The notes beneath the pieces were generated by a model that searched no databases, was not told the origin of the DNA, and saw only the letters and a list, made by a program, of their open reading frames with translations. This document shows, piece by piece, positions 30,047 to 39,978 of a DNA stretch of 64,000 nt (its first letter is position 1; every line of letters begins with the position of its first letter). Where the stretch lies: positions 4,231,001 to 4,295,000 of the forward strand of contig NZ_CP029551.1 of the NCBI RefSeq assembly GCF_003173735.1, written 5' to 3'. This DNA is from Methylobacterium radiodurans. Lineage in GTDB: Bacteria; Pseudomonadota; Alphaproteobacteria; Rhizobiales; Beijerinckiaceae. The translations under genes were made by a program, and so were the position numbers.

Positions 30047-31533
30047 GATGCATGCCCTCCGGTGTGTCCGTCGCTCTGCGTGAGCAACCGGAGATACCGC
30101 TCCGCATCGTCCCAATCGGCTTCGTCCGCCGAGAGGCCGACGTAGCCGTCGGGCCGGATGATGAAGAGACCGGACGCGTCCGGTGGCGACCGGAGTCTCG
30201 GCTCCAGGAGGTCGGGGAAGCGCCCCGTCAGCGCGCTCCCGCGCGCCGCGTCTGCGGCATAGAGCACGAAGCGCGGCTCGCCTCCTGCCCCCGGGGGCAT
30301 CCCCTCATAGCTCTCAGGATCCCAGCGTGAGCCAGCTTCGCGCCCTTTCGACAGTGGACTGCCGGCATAGGCGATCTCAATCTCGCTCATCTGCGTCGCC
30401 ATCCTGTCGCGAACCGCGTGGAAGCCGAGCAGGACGCGCAGCGCGAGGTTGCGTGCCGCCTGCGCCGCGGGGTTCGTCAGCGTCGCCATGTCGGTGAGGC
30501 GGCCGGCGTTGCGAAGCACTAGGTCGCCGACCGCGCTCCGCTCGGGGCTGTAACTGTCGAGTAGGATCTCGCCGGCTTGCCCATGGAGAACCATCGCCAG
30601 CTTCCAGGCGAGGTTCACCGCGTCCTGCATGCCGGTGTTCATGCCCTGACCGCCGGCAGGGCTATGGATGTGGGCCGCGTCGCCAGCCAGGAAGACGCAC
30701 CCGCGCCGGTACTCGGCCACCTTGCGCTCGTTGATGCGGAAGTGCGTCAGCCAGACCGGATCGGAGGCGCGGAAGTTACCGCCGGTGCGCTGGTCAATGA
30801 GTGCCTGGACGTCGGTGAGGGTAGGATCGGGCCGTGGGTGCGCCGCATCCGTCTTACCGACCGTCGCGACGACGCGGGCGCGCCCACCCGGAATGGGAAA
30901 GATCACGAAGGGGCCGTCGCGGTGCAGGTAGGTCGCGATCTCGTCCGGCGGCGGTGCGCCCGAACCGTCGAGGCGCACGTCGGCGAGCAGCCAGTCGTCG
31001 CCCTGGGCCGAGCCCTCGAAGGCAAGGCCGAGCCTGTGCCGCACCGTGCTGTGGGCGCCGTCGCAGCCGATCAGCCAGGGCGTTCGCACCCGCTCCTCGC
31101 TACCGTCGGCGTGCCGCAGACGCACCTCGACGCCGTCCACCGCCTCGGTGAAATCGACCAGCTCCACCTGCCGCTCGACCTCGACGCCGAAGGACAGGAG
31201 ATGCTCGGCCAGGAGGCGCTCGGTGTCGCGCTGGGGGATCATCAGCGCGAAGTTGTAGGTGCTGGCGATGTCGTCGAAACGCGGGTTGCCGAGGACCTTC
31301 CCGGCGCTGCGGATCGAGGCGCCGGGGGCACGCAGCCCCGCCTTCAGGAAGGCCTGGGTACAGCCCATGCGGTCCGTGAGTTCGAGCGTGCGCGACCAGA
31401 CCACGAGAGCCTTCGAGGTCTCTGTGGCGTGCGGCGCGCGGTCGATCAAACGCACGCCGACGCCGTAGCGGGCGAGTTCGGCTGCCATGGTCAGGCCCAC
31501 GGGCCCGGCGCCGACGATGAGTACATCCGTCAT
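30043..31533 (-). CDS. FAD-dependent aromatic monooxygenase (PHBH class A type)
   Basis: 496 residues from the ATG at 31533, with AGGAGG 5 nt upstream. It has the FAD fold: GAGPVGLTMAAELAR (GxGxxG, residues ~8-22), the middle motif LIGCDGAHSTVRHRLGL, and FLAGDAAHIHSPAGGQGMNTG near ~290, which binds the FAD ribityl chain. The thioredoxin-like C-terminal domain (FIIRPDGYVGLSAD) is typical of phenol- or polyketide-type hydroxylases such as MhpA or TetX relatives. It would hydroxylate a phenolic substrate using NAD(P)H and O2. A frameshifted paralogue lies just upstream on the same strand. Confidence 0.9.
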   Translation of the reverse strand: MTDVLIVGAGPVGLTMAAELARYGVGVRLIDRAPHATETSKALVVWSRTLELTDRMGCTQAFLKAGLRAPGASIRSAGKVLGNPRFDDIASTYNFALMIPQRDTERLLAEHLLSFGVEVERQVELVDFTEAVDGVEVRLRHADGSEERVRTPWLIGCDGAHSTVRHRLGLAFEGSAQGDDWLLADVRLDGSGAPPPDEIATYLHRDGPFVIFPIPGGRARVVATVGKTDAAHPRPDPTLTDVQALIDQRTGGNFRASDPVWLTHFRINERKVAEYRRGCVFLAGDAAHIHSPAGGQGMNTGMQDAVNLAWKLAMVLHGQAGEILLDSYSPERSAVGDLVLRNAGRLTDMATLTNPAAQAARNLALRVLLGFHAVRDRMATQMSEIEIAYAGSPLSKGREAGSRWDPESYEGMPPGAGGEPRFVLYAADAARGSALTGRFPDLLEPRLRSPPDASGLFIIRPDGYVGLSADEADWDDAERYLRLLTQSDGHTGGHAS

Positions 31534-31590
31534 CTGGCCTCCTCTCATGCTGCAAGGTCGCCGCGCGTCAGATGTCCTCACAAAGTTGGC

Positions 31591-33184
31591 TCAGGCGGCC
31601 GGGAACAGCCTCCGGAGGTGCTCCTGGAAGCTGGCGTCTCGCCACGAGCGGCCGCGCCAGCCGAGATGACCGTCGGGCCGCACGAGGCAGCTCATCGCCT
31701 GATCTCCGTACACCTCGGTGAACGCTCTCGCGCGGTCTTCGAGAAGCTCGGCTCCCGGAAGCGTGTGGCCCGCCGCGTCGTGCGCGACGACGACCACGCG
31801 CAGGTGATCCTGCAGCGAATAGGCCTGGTGCTGCATCCAGTCGGATAGTTCCTGCACCATCGCGCGCTCGCAGGCTCCGTTCAGGTGAACCACCAGGACG
31901 TGCTCCGTACCGCGCAAGACGTCGAAGAGGCGCACTGGGAAGCCGAGACCCTGCCGCATGAGGCCGTTTGCGTCCGGCGCGCGGTCGCCGGCCGCGGGTC
32001 CGACGCCGTCCGACTCGCCCTTGACCCAATCCGTTCCCCGGTAGGAGATCGAGACCTGGGCGTCGGCGGCCCGGTCGGGCGCACCGCCCTGTTCGCGGCC
32101 GTATCCCTCGCTCGCCTTGCGAGTCCGCGCGATCACGTCCGCCCCGACTGGGCGGCGTTCGCTCTCGTAGCTGTCGAGGAGGTCGCCTGGGCTCGCGCCC
32201 TTCAGGACCAGCGCCAGCTTCCAGGCCAGGTTGTAGGCGTCTTGGATTCCGGTGTTCATGCCCTGACCACCGGTGGGCGGATGGATGTGGGCAGCATCCC
32301 CCGCGATGAAGCACCGGCCCTGGCGATAGGCGGCGGCCAGGCGCATGCCGATGCGGTAGACGGAGGACCAGCGCAGGTCGGACAGCGGTGCGTGATCGGG
32401 TAGTAGGTCGTCGGCCACCGCCTGCAGGTCGGCGAGTGATGGCCCCGTGAGCTCGGCTTGGATGCCGTGATCCGTGCCGCCGGCCGGAACGAGGTGAGGG
32501 GCTGCGAGCATCGAGACGCGGTAGCGGCCGGGCTCCGGCAGCGGGATGGCGATGAACATGTCGGGTGGGCCACCCTCCACCAGCCGAAGGGCGCGCACGG
32601 ACATACCGTAGGGCACGTCCCAATCGATCCGGACGTCGCCGAGCATGAACGGCCAGGGATAGGCCGCACCCTCGAAACCGATCCCGAGCAGACGCCGGAC
32701 TGCGCTGTGCGCGCCGTCACAGCCGACCACGTAGCGCGTGCGAACCTCCTCGGCCGGCTCACCCGTGCGCTCGACGCGCGCTGACGCCCTCGGTGTCTTG
32801 GCTCAGCGCGGTCAGGGCCGCACCCTGCTCGATCCTGATGCCGAAGCGGGTGAGGTGCCGGGTGAGGATGCGCTCGGTCTCGTATTGTGGCAGGCCGAGC
32901 GAGGCGTAGGGCAGCCCCATGTCGGGCTGGGTGGCATCGTCCATGCGCTGACCGTTGATGATGGAGCGCAGGCCCGTCAGCCAGAGGCCCGCATCGACCA
33001 TCTCGCGGGCGACGCCCATGTCGTCCCAGACCTCCAGCGTCCGCGGCGTGACACCGAGGGCGCGGCAGTAGGCGGAGGGCTGCGGCGCGCTGTCGATGAT
33101 CCGGGGGCGCACCCCATGCCGGGCCAGCTCGCAGGCGAGCGTCAGCCCGACCGGGCCGGCTCCGACCACGAGGACCTCCGCCAT
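31591..33184 (-). pseudogene. FAD-dependent monooxygenase with a -1 frameshift
   Basis: The N-terminal part (to ~32759) has VVGAGPVGLTLACELARHG; the C-terminal part (from ~32790 in another frame) has VVGCDGAHSAVRRLLG, FIAGDAAHIHPPTGGQGMNTG and CLVRPDGHLGWRG. Joined they make a normal ~530-residue class A monooxygenase. The junction reads GTCAGCGCGCGTCGAGCGC near 32780: restoring one base in the CGCGCG tract rejoins GVSAR to VERTGEPAEEVRTRYV. It may be a true inactivation or a sequencing error in the GC tract. The gene runs toward the intact paralogue and shares its orientation. Confidence 0.85.
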
Positions 33185-33226
33185 CGGCTCCTCCTCACGC
33201 TTATGCTCTTGGCGCGAACCCCGGTG

Positions 33227-34414
33227 TTACTGGGCTCCGCAATTGCTCGGCGCGGGCTCGCCCGCGAAGCGGTCGCCGATCCAGTCGAGGGCAGCGGGTG
33301 CCGCATCCTTGGCGATGGAGAGATGCCCGACGCCCGGCACAAGATCGAACTCGACGCGACTGCCGGCCCGACACAGGCGCGCCCGGTAGTCCTGCGTCAC
33401 CCGTGGCAGCACCAGGGTGTCGGCGGCACCTTGCGCCAGGAAGATCGGGATGCGCGGCGGCAGCGTGCCGGGCGTGTTGCGGGCGAGCAGAGAGCGCCAG
33501 GGTTCCCGGTCGGCGAGGTCGTTGACCGAGAGGAAGCTGCGGTCGAGCGCCTTCGACGGCCCGCGCCGTTCCAGCACGTCTAAGATCGTCTCGATGCAGT
33601 CGTTGGCCAACTCGTCGATCACCGGGAGCGCGGCCGGCACGACGACCTTCGTCATGGGCGCGCCGTAGACCTGGGACCACGACCACAGGGTCATGGCAGT
33701 GAGGTTCTTGCCGCCCGAGGTGTCGAGGTCGGCCATCATCAGGGTAGCGAGCTCGGTGGCGGGTGCCGCGGCCGCCACACCCACCAGGGTCAGGTCCGGT
33801 GCGTAGCCCTGAGCTAAGATACCGGTGAACAGAGCTGCATGACCGCCCTGCGAGTGCCCCCAGACGGCGAAGGCGCTCGTGGCGCCCCCGGGTCCGGCGA
33901 GTTGACGGGCGGCGCGTACCGAGTCGAGCACGGCGCGGCCCTCGCTGATGCCAACGAGGTAGGGGTGAACGCCGGGCGTGCCAAGGCCGGGGTAGTCCGT
34001 GGCGGCTACGATGTAGCCGCGCGCCAACATCTCGTTAAGGCCTTGGATCGAGCGGTAAAGCACGCGGGCCAATGAGGGCGCGCACTTGTCGACGACGCCG
34101 GTGGTCGGGTGTGCCCAGGCGACGATGGGACGGCCGCCGGGCGGCACCGGTCCCGCCGGCACGATGATGGCGCCCGAGACCGCGATCGGCTCGCCGCGCA
34201 GGCCGGTGGAGCGGTAGAGCACCCGGTAGGCCGCGGCGCCGTCGGGTGCGTTCGGGAGAGGTTGATAGTCGAGCAAAGTTCCAGGGGCTGCGCGACCGGA
34301 TGCTGGACGTGCCTCGGCGGGGCATTCTGCCGAGGCGAGGCCCCACACGATCAGGAGGGTCCCGACCAGCCGGGCACACCGCGAGGCCGACGCTTGCTTC
34401 GAAGTCTTCAGCAC
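33227..34414 (-). CDS. Secreted lipase/esterase (alpha/beta hydrolase, fungal-type LIP family)
   Basis: 395 residues; GGAGAG precedes the ATG. A signal peptide covers ~1-35. The hydrolase has the nucleophile elbow VWGHSQGGHAALF (Ser ~200), an acid in GAADTLVLP and His in VPGVGHLSI. AHPTTGV and TDYPGLGTPG fit the secretory lipase family (PF03583). Two or more Cys pairs are likely (DKCAPS, NDCIET, ARLCRAGS). It should hydrolyse esters outside the cytoplasm. It is 43 nt upstream of the broken monooxygenase gene and points the same way, so it may lead that transcript. Confidence 0.9.
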   Translation of the reverse strand: MLKTSKQASASRCARLVGTLLIVWGLASAECPAEARPASGRAAPGTLLDYQPLPNAPDGAAAYRVLYRSTGLRGEPIAVSGAIIVPAGPVPPGGRPIVAWAHPTTGVVDKCAPSLARVLYRSIQGLNEMLARGYIVAATDYPGLGTPGVHPYLVGISEGRAVLDSVRAARQLAGPGGATSAFAVWGHSQGGHAALFTGILAQGYAPDLTLVGVAAAAPATELATLMMADLDTSGGKNLTAMTLWSWSQVYGAPMTKVVVPAALPVIDELANDCIETILDVLERRGPSKALDRSFLSVNDLADREPWRSLLARNTPGTLPPRIPIFLAQGAADTLVLPRVTQDYRARLCRAGSRVEFDLVPGVGHLSIAKDAAPAALDWIGDRFAGEPAPSNCGAQ

Positions 34415-34465
34415 GTCGCTCTCCGGTCATGCTCGGTTCGACAGGACGTTGCTTCGCGCGATCAG

Positions 34466-34786
34466 CTACGGCTTCCAGCCACCACCCGGCAGGCGGCCGT
34501 GATAGGGCGTGTTGCGGCAGTGGCCCCAGGGCCCGCGCCAGTAGCCCGGAGGGCAGCCGTTGCCTGCGCGCGCCTGGTACCAGCCGCCGGGCAGCGGCCC
34601 GACATAGGGCGTGCTGCGACAGTTGCCCCAAGGTCCGCGCCACCGACCGGGCCCGCACCCTCCTGCAACGAACTCAATCGGTGCTGTAGCCCCAGGATTG
34701 ATTATCGCCGGCAGAGCCTGGGCTGGTCTCAGCATAGGCGTGGCGACGAGAAAAAAGGCAGCAAAGAGGAGAGTTGCGCGACGCAT
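34466..34786 (-). CDS. Small secreted GCG/CRP-motif protein
   Basis: 106 residues from the ATG at 34786 (AGGAGGT 8 nt upstream). After a signal peptide (MRRATLLFAAFFLVATP to AQA) two repeats follow: GCGPGRWRGPWGNCRSTPY and GCPPGYWRGPWGHCRNTPY, each ending in PLPGG or LPGGG. This matches the GCG_CRPN group of short, Gly/Cys/Trp-rich exported proteins known from Methylobacterium and Bradyrhizobium-type genomes. The four repeat Cys probably form disulfides. Function unknown. Confidence 0.8.
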   Translation of the reverse strand: MRRATLLFAAFFLVATPMLRPAQALPAIINPGATAPIEFVAGGCGPGRWRGPWGNCRSTPYVGPLPGGWYQARAGNGCPPGYWRGPWGHCRNTPYHGRLPGGGWKP

Positions 34787-35122
34787 GATGCCGGACCTCC
34801 TGAGGCGCACGGCAGTCAAGCAGAAAACCGCCCAGCTTGGCAAGTGTCGTCATCGAGCGTTTAGTAAATGCAATATCGACAAAGGCCGCACAATTGACAA
34901 TCAGTTCAGTTTGTTATCATTCTAAAATTGCGCACAATCGTCTTTGCGGGCACGTCTATGCACGAACTGCGAGAGCGCTATTGCCGGAAGCTGGGCGTTT
35001 ACAGTAGGGGATAGATGCAGCGCTCGCCTCCCGAAGGCGCCATCGATGTTGCGCCTCCTGTTGCCCTACCGGGGGAACATCGCAATCGGTGCTATGTCAG
35101 ACTTGATCGTAGGACTGGTGCC

Positions 35123-36694
35123 ATGCTGCCAACGATCGCATCGAAAACATTGGCCGAACCAACCGTACGACGAGAGGCATGTTCTGGGGAGCAGGTGCTT
35201 TACATCGAGCGCCTGATCTCGAAGCTCCGCGATGCCGGTCCGAGAGTGGTCCTGCAGCATCGCGATGCGGATCTCACAGGCGAGGCGTTTCTCACCACGA
35301 TCTTCCGCTATGCCCGGGCACTGCGCAACATCGCTATCGGTCCCGAGACCCTGGTGGCCTTGCTCGCTCCGAACCATCCTGACGCGCTCGCGATCCGGTA
35401 CGCCGCCAACCTGCTCGGAGCGGCGGCCACCTTCCTCTCGATTCCGACGTCGGACGCGGCACGGACTGAACTACTCCGTCAGATCGCCCCTGACGTGCTC
35501 GTCGTCTTCCCCACGACGGCCGCATCGGTTTCAGGCAGCTGCGAGGCGACGGTCGTCGCCGTGGGGCGGACCGGTGACCCCGCGTTGAGCAGGCTCGACG
35601 AACTCGCCGCCGTTCAGGCGGACACGCCGGTTCCCTGTCAGGCTTGTCCTGATGACCTTGCGGTCGTCGTGTCCTCGGGCGGCAGCACGGGGGGCCCGAA
35701 GGGTAGTTGGCGGAGCTTCGCGGCCTACACGGCCATGGTCGGTGTGCCGAGCCCCACAGATCGGCGGCAACTCGTCAACGGGCGACTTGCCTATCTGTCC
35801 CAGGTTCTGGTCGACATCACGCTGCTCGGCGGTGGCTGCATTGTTTTGCAGGATACCTTCGATCCTGCCACCACCCTTGCCACGATCGAGCAGGAGCACA
35901 TCACCGACCTCTTCCTCGTCGAGCCGCAGCTCTTCGAACTGATGGACCATCCGGACCTGATGCGTCGGGATCTCTCGTCGCTTCGCAGCCTCACGCATAT
36001 CGGAGCCTCGGCTCCGCCGACGCTGCGCCGGCGCGCGCGAGAGCGCCTCGGACCCGTCCTCGCCCACACCTACGGCGCCAGCGAGATGGGCCTCGTCAGC
36101 CTCCTGCCGCCGGGTGCCTACGATCCGGCGGATTTGGACGCGTTGACCTGCGCGGGCCGTGTCCTACCGACTGTCGAGATCAGGTTTCGGACTGGCGACG
36201 GCAGCTTGGTGGATCCTCACGAAGGCGGCTCCATCGAAGTTCGATCACCGGCCATGGCAGGCGGCTATCTGAACCGGCCCGACCTCGAAGCAGCGGCCTT
36301 CCGCGAGGGTTGGTATCGCTCTGGGGACCTCGGACGGCTCGACGCGGAGGGCCGCCTCCAGATCCTGGGACGTGCCGTGGACGTTCTTGCGGTCGGCGAC
36401 CTGAGACTCACCCCGATGATGATCGAGGACGTTCTCTGTCAGGAGCCCTCCGTTCGATACGCCGTCGTTGTCACCGACCACACCGCGAAGACGTGGCTTG
36501 CGGCTTCGGAAGGGTGGCCTGGCTCTGCCGTAGACGTCGCCCGGTGCATCGAGGCCGTCGCGGCCATGTACGGTCCCGACGTGGCTTCCAGGCTCAGGGT
36601 GCATCCCATCGCGCGTGTACCCTGCACCGAGCAGGGGAAGCCGGATCGGGAGGCGATCCGTCGGCTGGAAGGCCTCACACCCGCCGAAGCTTGA
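35123..36694 (+). CDS. ANL-superfamily AMP-binding enzyme (acyl-CoA synthetase-like)
   Basis: 523 residues from the ATG at 35123 (AGGA 8 nt upstream); a frame to 35015 exists but lacks support. Adenylation motifs: SSGGSTGGPKGS (A3, diverged from SGTTGxPKG), THIGASAPP, YGASEMG (A5), YRSGDLGRLDAEGRLQILGR (A7-A8) and the catalytic Lys in EQGKPDREA (A10). So the carboxylate-activating chemistry should be intact. Whether the acceptor is CoA or a carrier protein is not evident; no carrier domain is attached or adjacent. The diverged A3 and short length set it apart from typical fatty-acid ligases. Confidence 0.85.
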   Translation: MLPTIASKTLAEPTVRREACSGEQVLYIERLISKLRDAGPRVVLQHRDADLTGEAFLTTIFRYARALRNIAIGPETLVALLAPNHPDALAIRYAANLLGAAATFLSIPTSDAARTELLRQIAPDVLVVFPTTAASVSGSCEATVVAVGRTGDPALSRLDELAAVQADTPVPCQACPDDLAVVVSSGGSTGGPKGSWRSFAAYTAMVGVPSPTDRRQLVNGRLAYLSQVLVDITLLGGGCIVLQDTFDPATTLATIEQEHITDLFLVEPQLFELMDHPDLMRRDLSSLRSLTHIGASAPPTLRRRARERLGPVLAHTYGASEMGLVSLLPPGAYDPADLDALTCAGRVLPTVEIRFRTGDGSLVDPHEGGSIEVRSPAMAGGYLNRPDLEAAAFREGWYRSGDLGRLDAEGRLQILGRAVDVLAVGDLRLTPMMIEDVLCQEPSVRYAVVVTDHTAKTWLAASEGWPGSAVDVARCIEAVAAMYGPDVASRLRVHPIARVPCTEQGKPDREAIRRLEGLTPAEA

Positions 36695-36777
36695 GAGTTG
36701 TGTCCAAGGGCTGTCCACGAACTGGAAACTCGAAGCGCCTCGTCACCTGTCACCAACCCGGAAGCAAGGTCGTCCCT

Positions 36778-37023
36778 ATGCGCATCACTCTGGTTGCGGT
36801 CGCGTTCATCGCCGTCTCGACGAGCGCGGCTCCTGCAAACGAGCCTCCGATTCAGGGGCCGGCGGATGCGGCCTGCCGTGAGCAGGCCCGGGCGCAGGTC
36901 TTCACGGCCCCCAATCCGAACCGCCTGAGCCTCTGGGACCTCGGGTCTCAGATCTGGCACACCTGCATGGCGTCCTATCATGCGGGCGGGCCCAACCCTG
37001 GCCGTCAGGAGCAACGCTTCTGA
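36778..37023 (+). CDS. Small secreted protein
   Basis: 81 residues; AAGG precedes the ATG. A signal peptide (MRITLVAVAFIAVSTSAAPA) is followed by a ~60-residue mature part with two Cys (DAACREQARAQ and IWHTCMASYH) that could pair. It follows the AMP-binding gene by 83 nt on the same strand. Function unknown. Confidence 0.65.
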   Translation: MRITLVAVAFIAVSTSAAPANEPPIQGPADAACREQARAQVFTAPNPNRLSLWDLGSQIWHTCMASYHAGGPNPGRQEQRF

Positions 37024-37046
37024 TCCGTCGCCGCGCCGAGTGGGTC

Positions 37047-37418
37047 ATGCTCGGGCCAGCCCGACACTTCTGGACGCAGGCTTTCCGGCGGGGAGGTCTC
37101 CTCCGTCGCAGAGCGGATGCGGGCGGGCTCTCGCGACACATCCTGCCGAGCGCCGCGACCATGATCGGCGTGTGCACGACTCTGATCGGCCTGGTGAAGA
37201 TACTCGAGGCGCGCATCGGCCCGAGCCATGTCGACGAGTACGCCGCCCTGACGGCGCTCCTCTTCCTTGCGAGCTCGGCCGCATCCTACCTCTCGATGCG
37301 CTGGTCGTCCGAGACGGTCGTGTCGGTACGGCTTGAGGATGTGGCCGACAGCTGCTTCGTTCTCGGCCTGCTGTGCCTGTGCCTGATCTCGCTCCTGTTC
37401 GCCTACGAGGCGGTCTGA
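37047..37418 (+). CDS. Small inner-membrane protein
   Basis: 123 residues. Three hydrophobic helices: TMIGVCTTLIGLVKILE, LTALLFLASSAASYL and CFVLGLLCLCLISLLFAY; the N-terminal ~30 residues are basic and cytoplasmic. It starts 23 nt after the previous stop. The Cys-rich last helix is unusual. No family recognised. Confidence 0.65.
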   Translation: MLGPARHFWTQAFRRGGLLRRRADAGGLSRHILPSAATMIGVCTTLIGLVKILEARIGPSHVDEYAALTALLFLASSAASYLSMRWSSETVVSVRLEDVADSCFVLGLLCLCLISLLFAYEAV

Positions 37419-37548
37419 TGTGACGTCGGCTTTCGCACAGGGCACACCATGCTGCCAGCCGCGCCAGGAGAGTGCATTGTCCATCCTGGGCCAGTTGTGA
37501 GGTCCCTGCACCCCGCAAACCGATTTCTCCCAGTCGCAAGGAGGTGAC

Positions 37549-37926
37549 ATGACCCATTCCCCAGCGCCATCTCGCCTCGCCGTCCACGGCATCATCGCGC
37601 CGGGCTTCGGTGCGGCATTGCTCCTCTGCGGTGCGCCTTTTCTCGCTCCGGAAGTGCAGGCTGCCCTGTATCCCGTCCGGCGCATCATCTTCACCTGCCC
37701 GGCCGGGCAGACCCTGACAGTCGAGTTCGTCACGTCCGATTTCAGCGCGCCGGCCACCGTCCATCCACCCGAGGGACCCGCTATTGCTCTGCCGGCGCTG
37801 CCGAGCGGTGACGGTTTCCGGTACGGCGACGCCGACCACGACCTTCGCGGCAGGGGGAGCCGGGTGACCTGGACGGAGAGAGACAAGCCTCCACTCACCT
37901 GCAAGGAGGCTCACTCCGACCAGTGA
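37549..37926 (+). CDS. MliC-like lysozyme-inhibitor-family protein
   Basis: 125 residues; a perfect AAGGAGGTGAC precedes the ATG. An N-terminal signal or anchor segment (GFGAALLLCGAPFLAPEVQA) is followed by a beta-rich domain: IIFTCPAGQTLTVEF, ALPALPSGDGFRYGDADHDLRGRG, VTWTERDKPPLTC. The first Cys (FTCPAG) and last Cys (LTCKE) match the disulfide of MliC/PliC C-type lysozyme inhibitors (PF09864). It is probably periplasmic or outer-membrane-attached, protecting the wall against lysozyme. A clear lipobox is not visible. Confidence 0.75.
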   Translation: MTHSPAPSRLAVHGIIAPGFGAALLLCGAPFLAPEVQAALYPVRRIIFTCPAGQTLTVEFVTSDFSAPATVHPPEGPAIALPALPSGDGFRYGDADHDLRGRGSRVTWTERDKPPLTCKEAHSDQ

Positions 37927-37995
37927 CGCCATGAAAGCAGAGTTCGCCACTTCACCATTTGGGTCCCTGGCATCCCCGACGCCGGCGCGGGACCG

Positions 37996-39342
37996 ATGAG
38001 AGGTCGTGCGGTCACGCTCCTGATCGTGGGCTTGGTCATCGTGGGGTCAGCGGCGGCCGCCGCAATCATCCACCTCCTCCTGGGATTGCTCACCCTCGAC
38101 ATCGCGGTGCCCGCCAACCAGGACGGCCGGCGCGCCGCGTCGGCGCTCGCCCAGGTCTTCGCGGCCGAGCACCCGCGCGTCCGGATACGAACTCAGCAGG
38201 TTCCCGATCTCGCAGCCGCAGCGGCCACACTCGACGCGGGCGGCAACGGCCTCGCCATCGTGCGCAGCGACGCCGCCGGCCAGAACAGCCAGACGCTGGC
38301 CATTCTGCGCCGGGATGCCGTGATCTTTATCGCGCTGGACGCGCGGATCGTGGGCGTACGCTCCCTGCGTGGGCATACGGTCGGCCTGCTCGACGGCAGT
38401 CCGCTCGACACCAAGCTTCTGGACCTCATCCTGCAACACTATGCCATGCCCCCGGACGCCGTCCGCCGTCGGGTGCTTACCCTCGATCAGGTCCCGGAGG
38501 CTGTGCGGCGGCGCGAAGTCGACGCGCTTTTCGTGGTGGCGCCTGCCGCGAGCGCATCTTGGCTCACACTCTTCGCAGCACTGCGCAAGGGCGGCAAGGG
38601 GCGGCCGAAATCGTTTGAGATCGACGAGGCCGCGGGCATCGCCAAGGAGCACCCGACCTTGGAGACGCTCGACGTCCCAAAAGGCACTTTCCAGGGCTCT
38701 CTGCCGTCGCCGGCCGATGACGTCACCACGCTGTCCGTGAGCTACCGCCTGGCCGCCTCGGCTGCGATGCCGGACTGGCTCGCCGGCGAGATCACGCGCG
38801 AGGTGCTGACGAGCAAGTCCAGGCTCGCGACCCTCGACGGTGACCTCGCTGGCATCGAAGCGCCCGATCCCGACGACAAGACGCAGGCCCTTCCAATCCA
38901 TACAGGCACCGCCGCCTACCTGTCGGGAAGCCTGCCGAGCCTGTCCGACCAGATGCAGGGTGCGGTCTACTGGCTTGGGCTGGTCGCGAGCGGCCTGGCC
39001 TCGCTGTGTGCGGCGGGAGCCGCCCTGTACCAGCGCATCCGCCCGCGGCAGCCTTCGACCCGAGTGATGCGCTTGCTGGAGATCTGGATCGCGGTGCCCG
39101 CCTCGGATGCAGAAGAACTCGGGATTCTCGAAGGCGAGGCAGACGGGCTCGCGGCAGCAGCGATCCGCGCCGAGGCGCTCGGGCGGGTGGAAAGCACCGA
39201 GATGCGCCTCGTCACCCTTCTGGTGTCGCACGTGCGAGAGGCGGTGCGGCGGAGGCACCAGGCCATCGGAAACATGCGCACGAACGGGGCTGATGCGGGC
39301 GACCGATCGATGGCCCGGAACGATGCTGCCCCGGACGTATAG
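37996..39342 (+). CDS. TAXI-family periplasmic receptor with C-terminal membrane anchor
   Basis: 448 residues. An N-terminal TM helix (~8-33) precedes a type 2 periplasmic-binding fold: GGNGLAIVRSD, LRGHTVGLLDGSPLDTK, VPEAVRRREVDALFVVAP. This is the NMT1/TAXI-like group of TRAP-transporter solute receptors. A second TM helix (AVYWLGLVASGLASLCAAGAAL, ~327-345) and a ~90-residue cytoplasmic helical tail follow, so it is anchored at both ends rather than free. No TRAP permease is nearby, so a signalling or unlinked transport role is possible. Confidence 0.8.
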   Translation: MRGRAVTLLIVGLVIVGSAAAAAIIHLLLGLLTLDIAVPANQDGRRAASALAQVFAAEHPRVRIRTQQVPDLAAAAATLDAGGNGLAIVRSDAAGQNSQTLAILRRDAVIFIALDARIVGVRSLRGHTVGLLDGSPLDTKLLDLILQHYAMPPDAVRRRVLTLDQVPEAVRRREVDALFVVAPAASASWLTLFAALRKGGKGRPKSFEIDEAAGIAKEHPTLETLDVPKGTFQGSLPSPADDVTTLSVSYRLAASAAMPDWLAGEITREVLTSKSRLATLDGDLAGIEAPDPDDKTQALPIHTGTAAYLSGSLPSLSDQMQGAVYWLGLVASGLASLCAAGAALYQRIRPRQPSTRVMRLLEIWIAVPASDAEELGILEGEADGLAAAAIRAEALGRVESTEMRLVTLLVSHVREAVRRRHQAIGNMRTNGADAGDRSMARNDAAPDV

Positions 39343-39978
39343 CGCACGGGCGCTCATCGAACAGCCAAGGCGGACCCGCCCCGAGAACGAGGAATGAGAG
39401 ATGCGTGAGATTGATCGCCAGCCGGACTCAAAGACAGAGCTGCCTCTCCTAACCGCGCCTCCGCAACCCGAAGAATTGAGTTCAAGGCTTGCGAGAGATC
39501 ATTTGCCCCCTCGGCTTTGCGCCGGACGTCCGCTCTCCCAACCCTCAAGCCTCGTAGCGGGCATTCCGCAAACGGCCACCATCAGTCGCTTTGGCCGCTC
39601 ATCAGAATGCCCGTAAGCGGACCTTACGAAGGTCTGCAAGGGGTCAGGGGTTCGCCCGCCGCTTGTTCGGCTGTGCGCCGATTTTGTTGGAAGACTCGGG
39701 CTTGGGTGGAGGCAGCACCTCCGACTGGGCTGACCGGAGAAGGGTCTCCTATCGTGCCGTTCAGAACTGGCCACATTTGCGGGACTAAATAGCCAATGAG
39801 AGTTGGAATTTCTACGAAGCTTTGCCTTGTATGACACCGGAGGCGCTGCCTTGGAGTTTTTCAACAAAATCGACCTAAAGCGGGTGCTGAAGTCGAGATT
39901 GGACCTGGTGATTGGATAGCAAGAAACGGGATGCGGCGTGTCGCATGGTGCTTTAAGGCGCGCTCAGGAGGTGTGCGC
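39343..39978. other. About 0.64 kb of decayed-looking intergenic DNA
   Basis: No credible frame. Short segments such as CCCGTAAGCGGACCTTACG resemble fragments of intergenic repeats. GC drops from ~39.75 kb. Confidence 0.4.
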
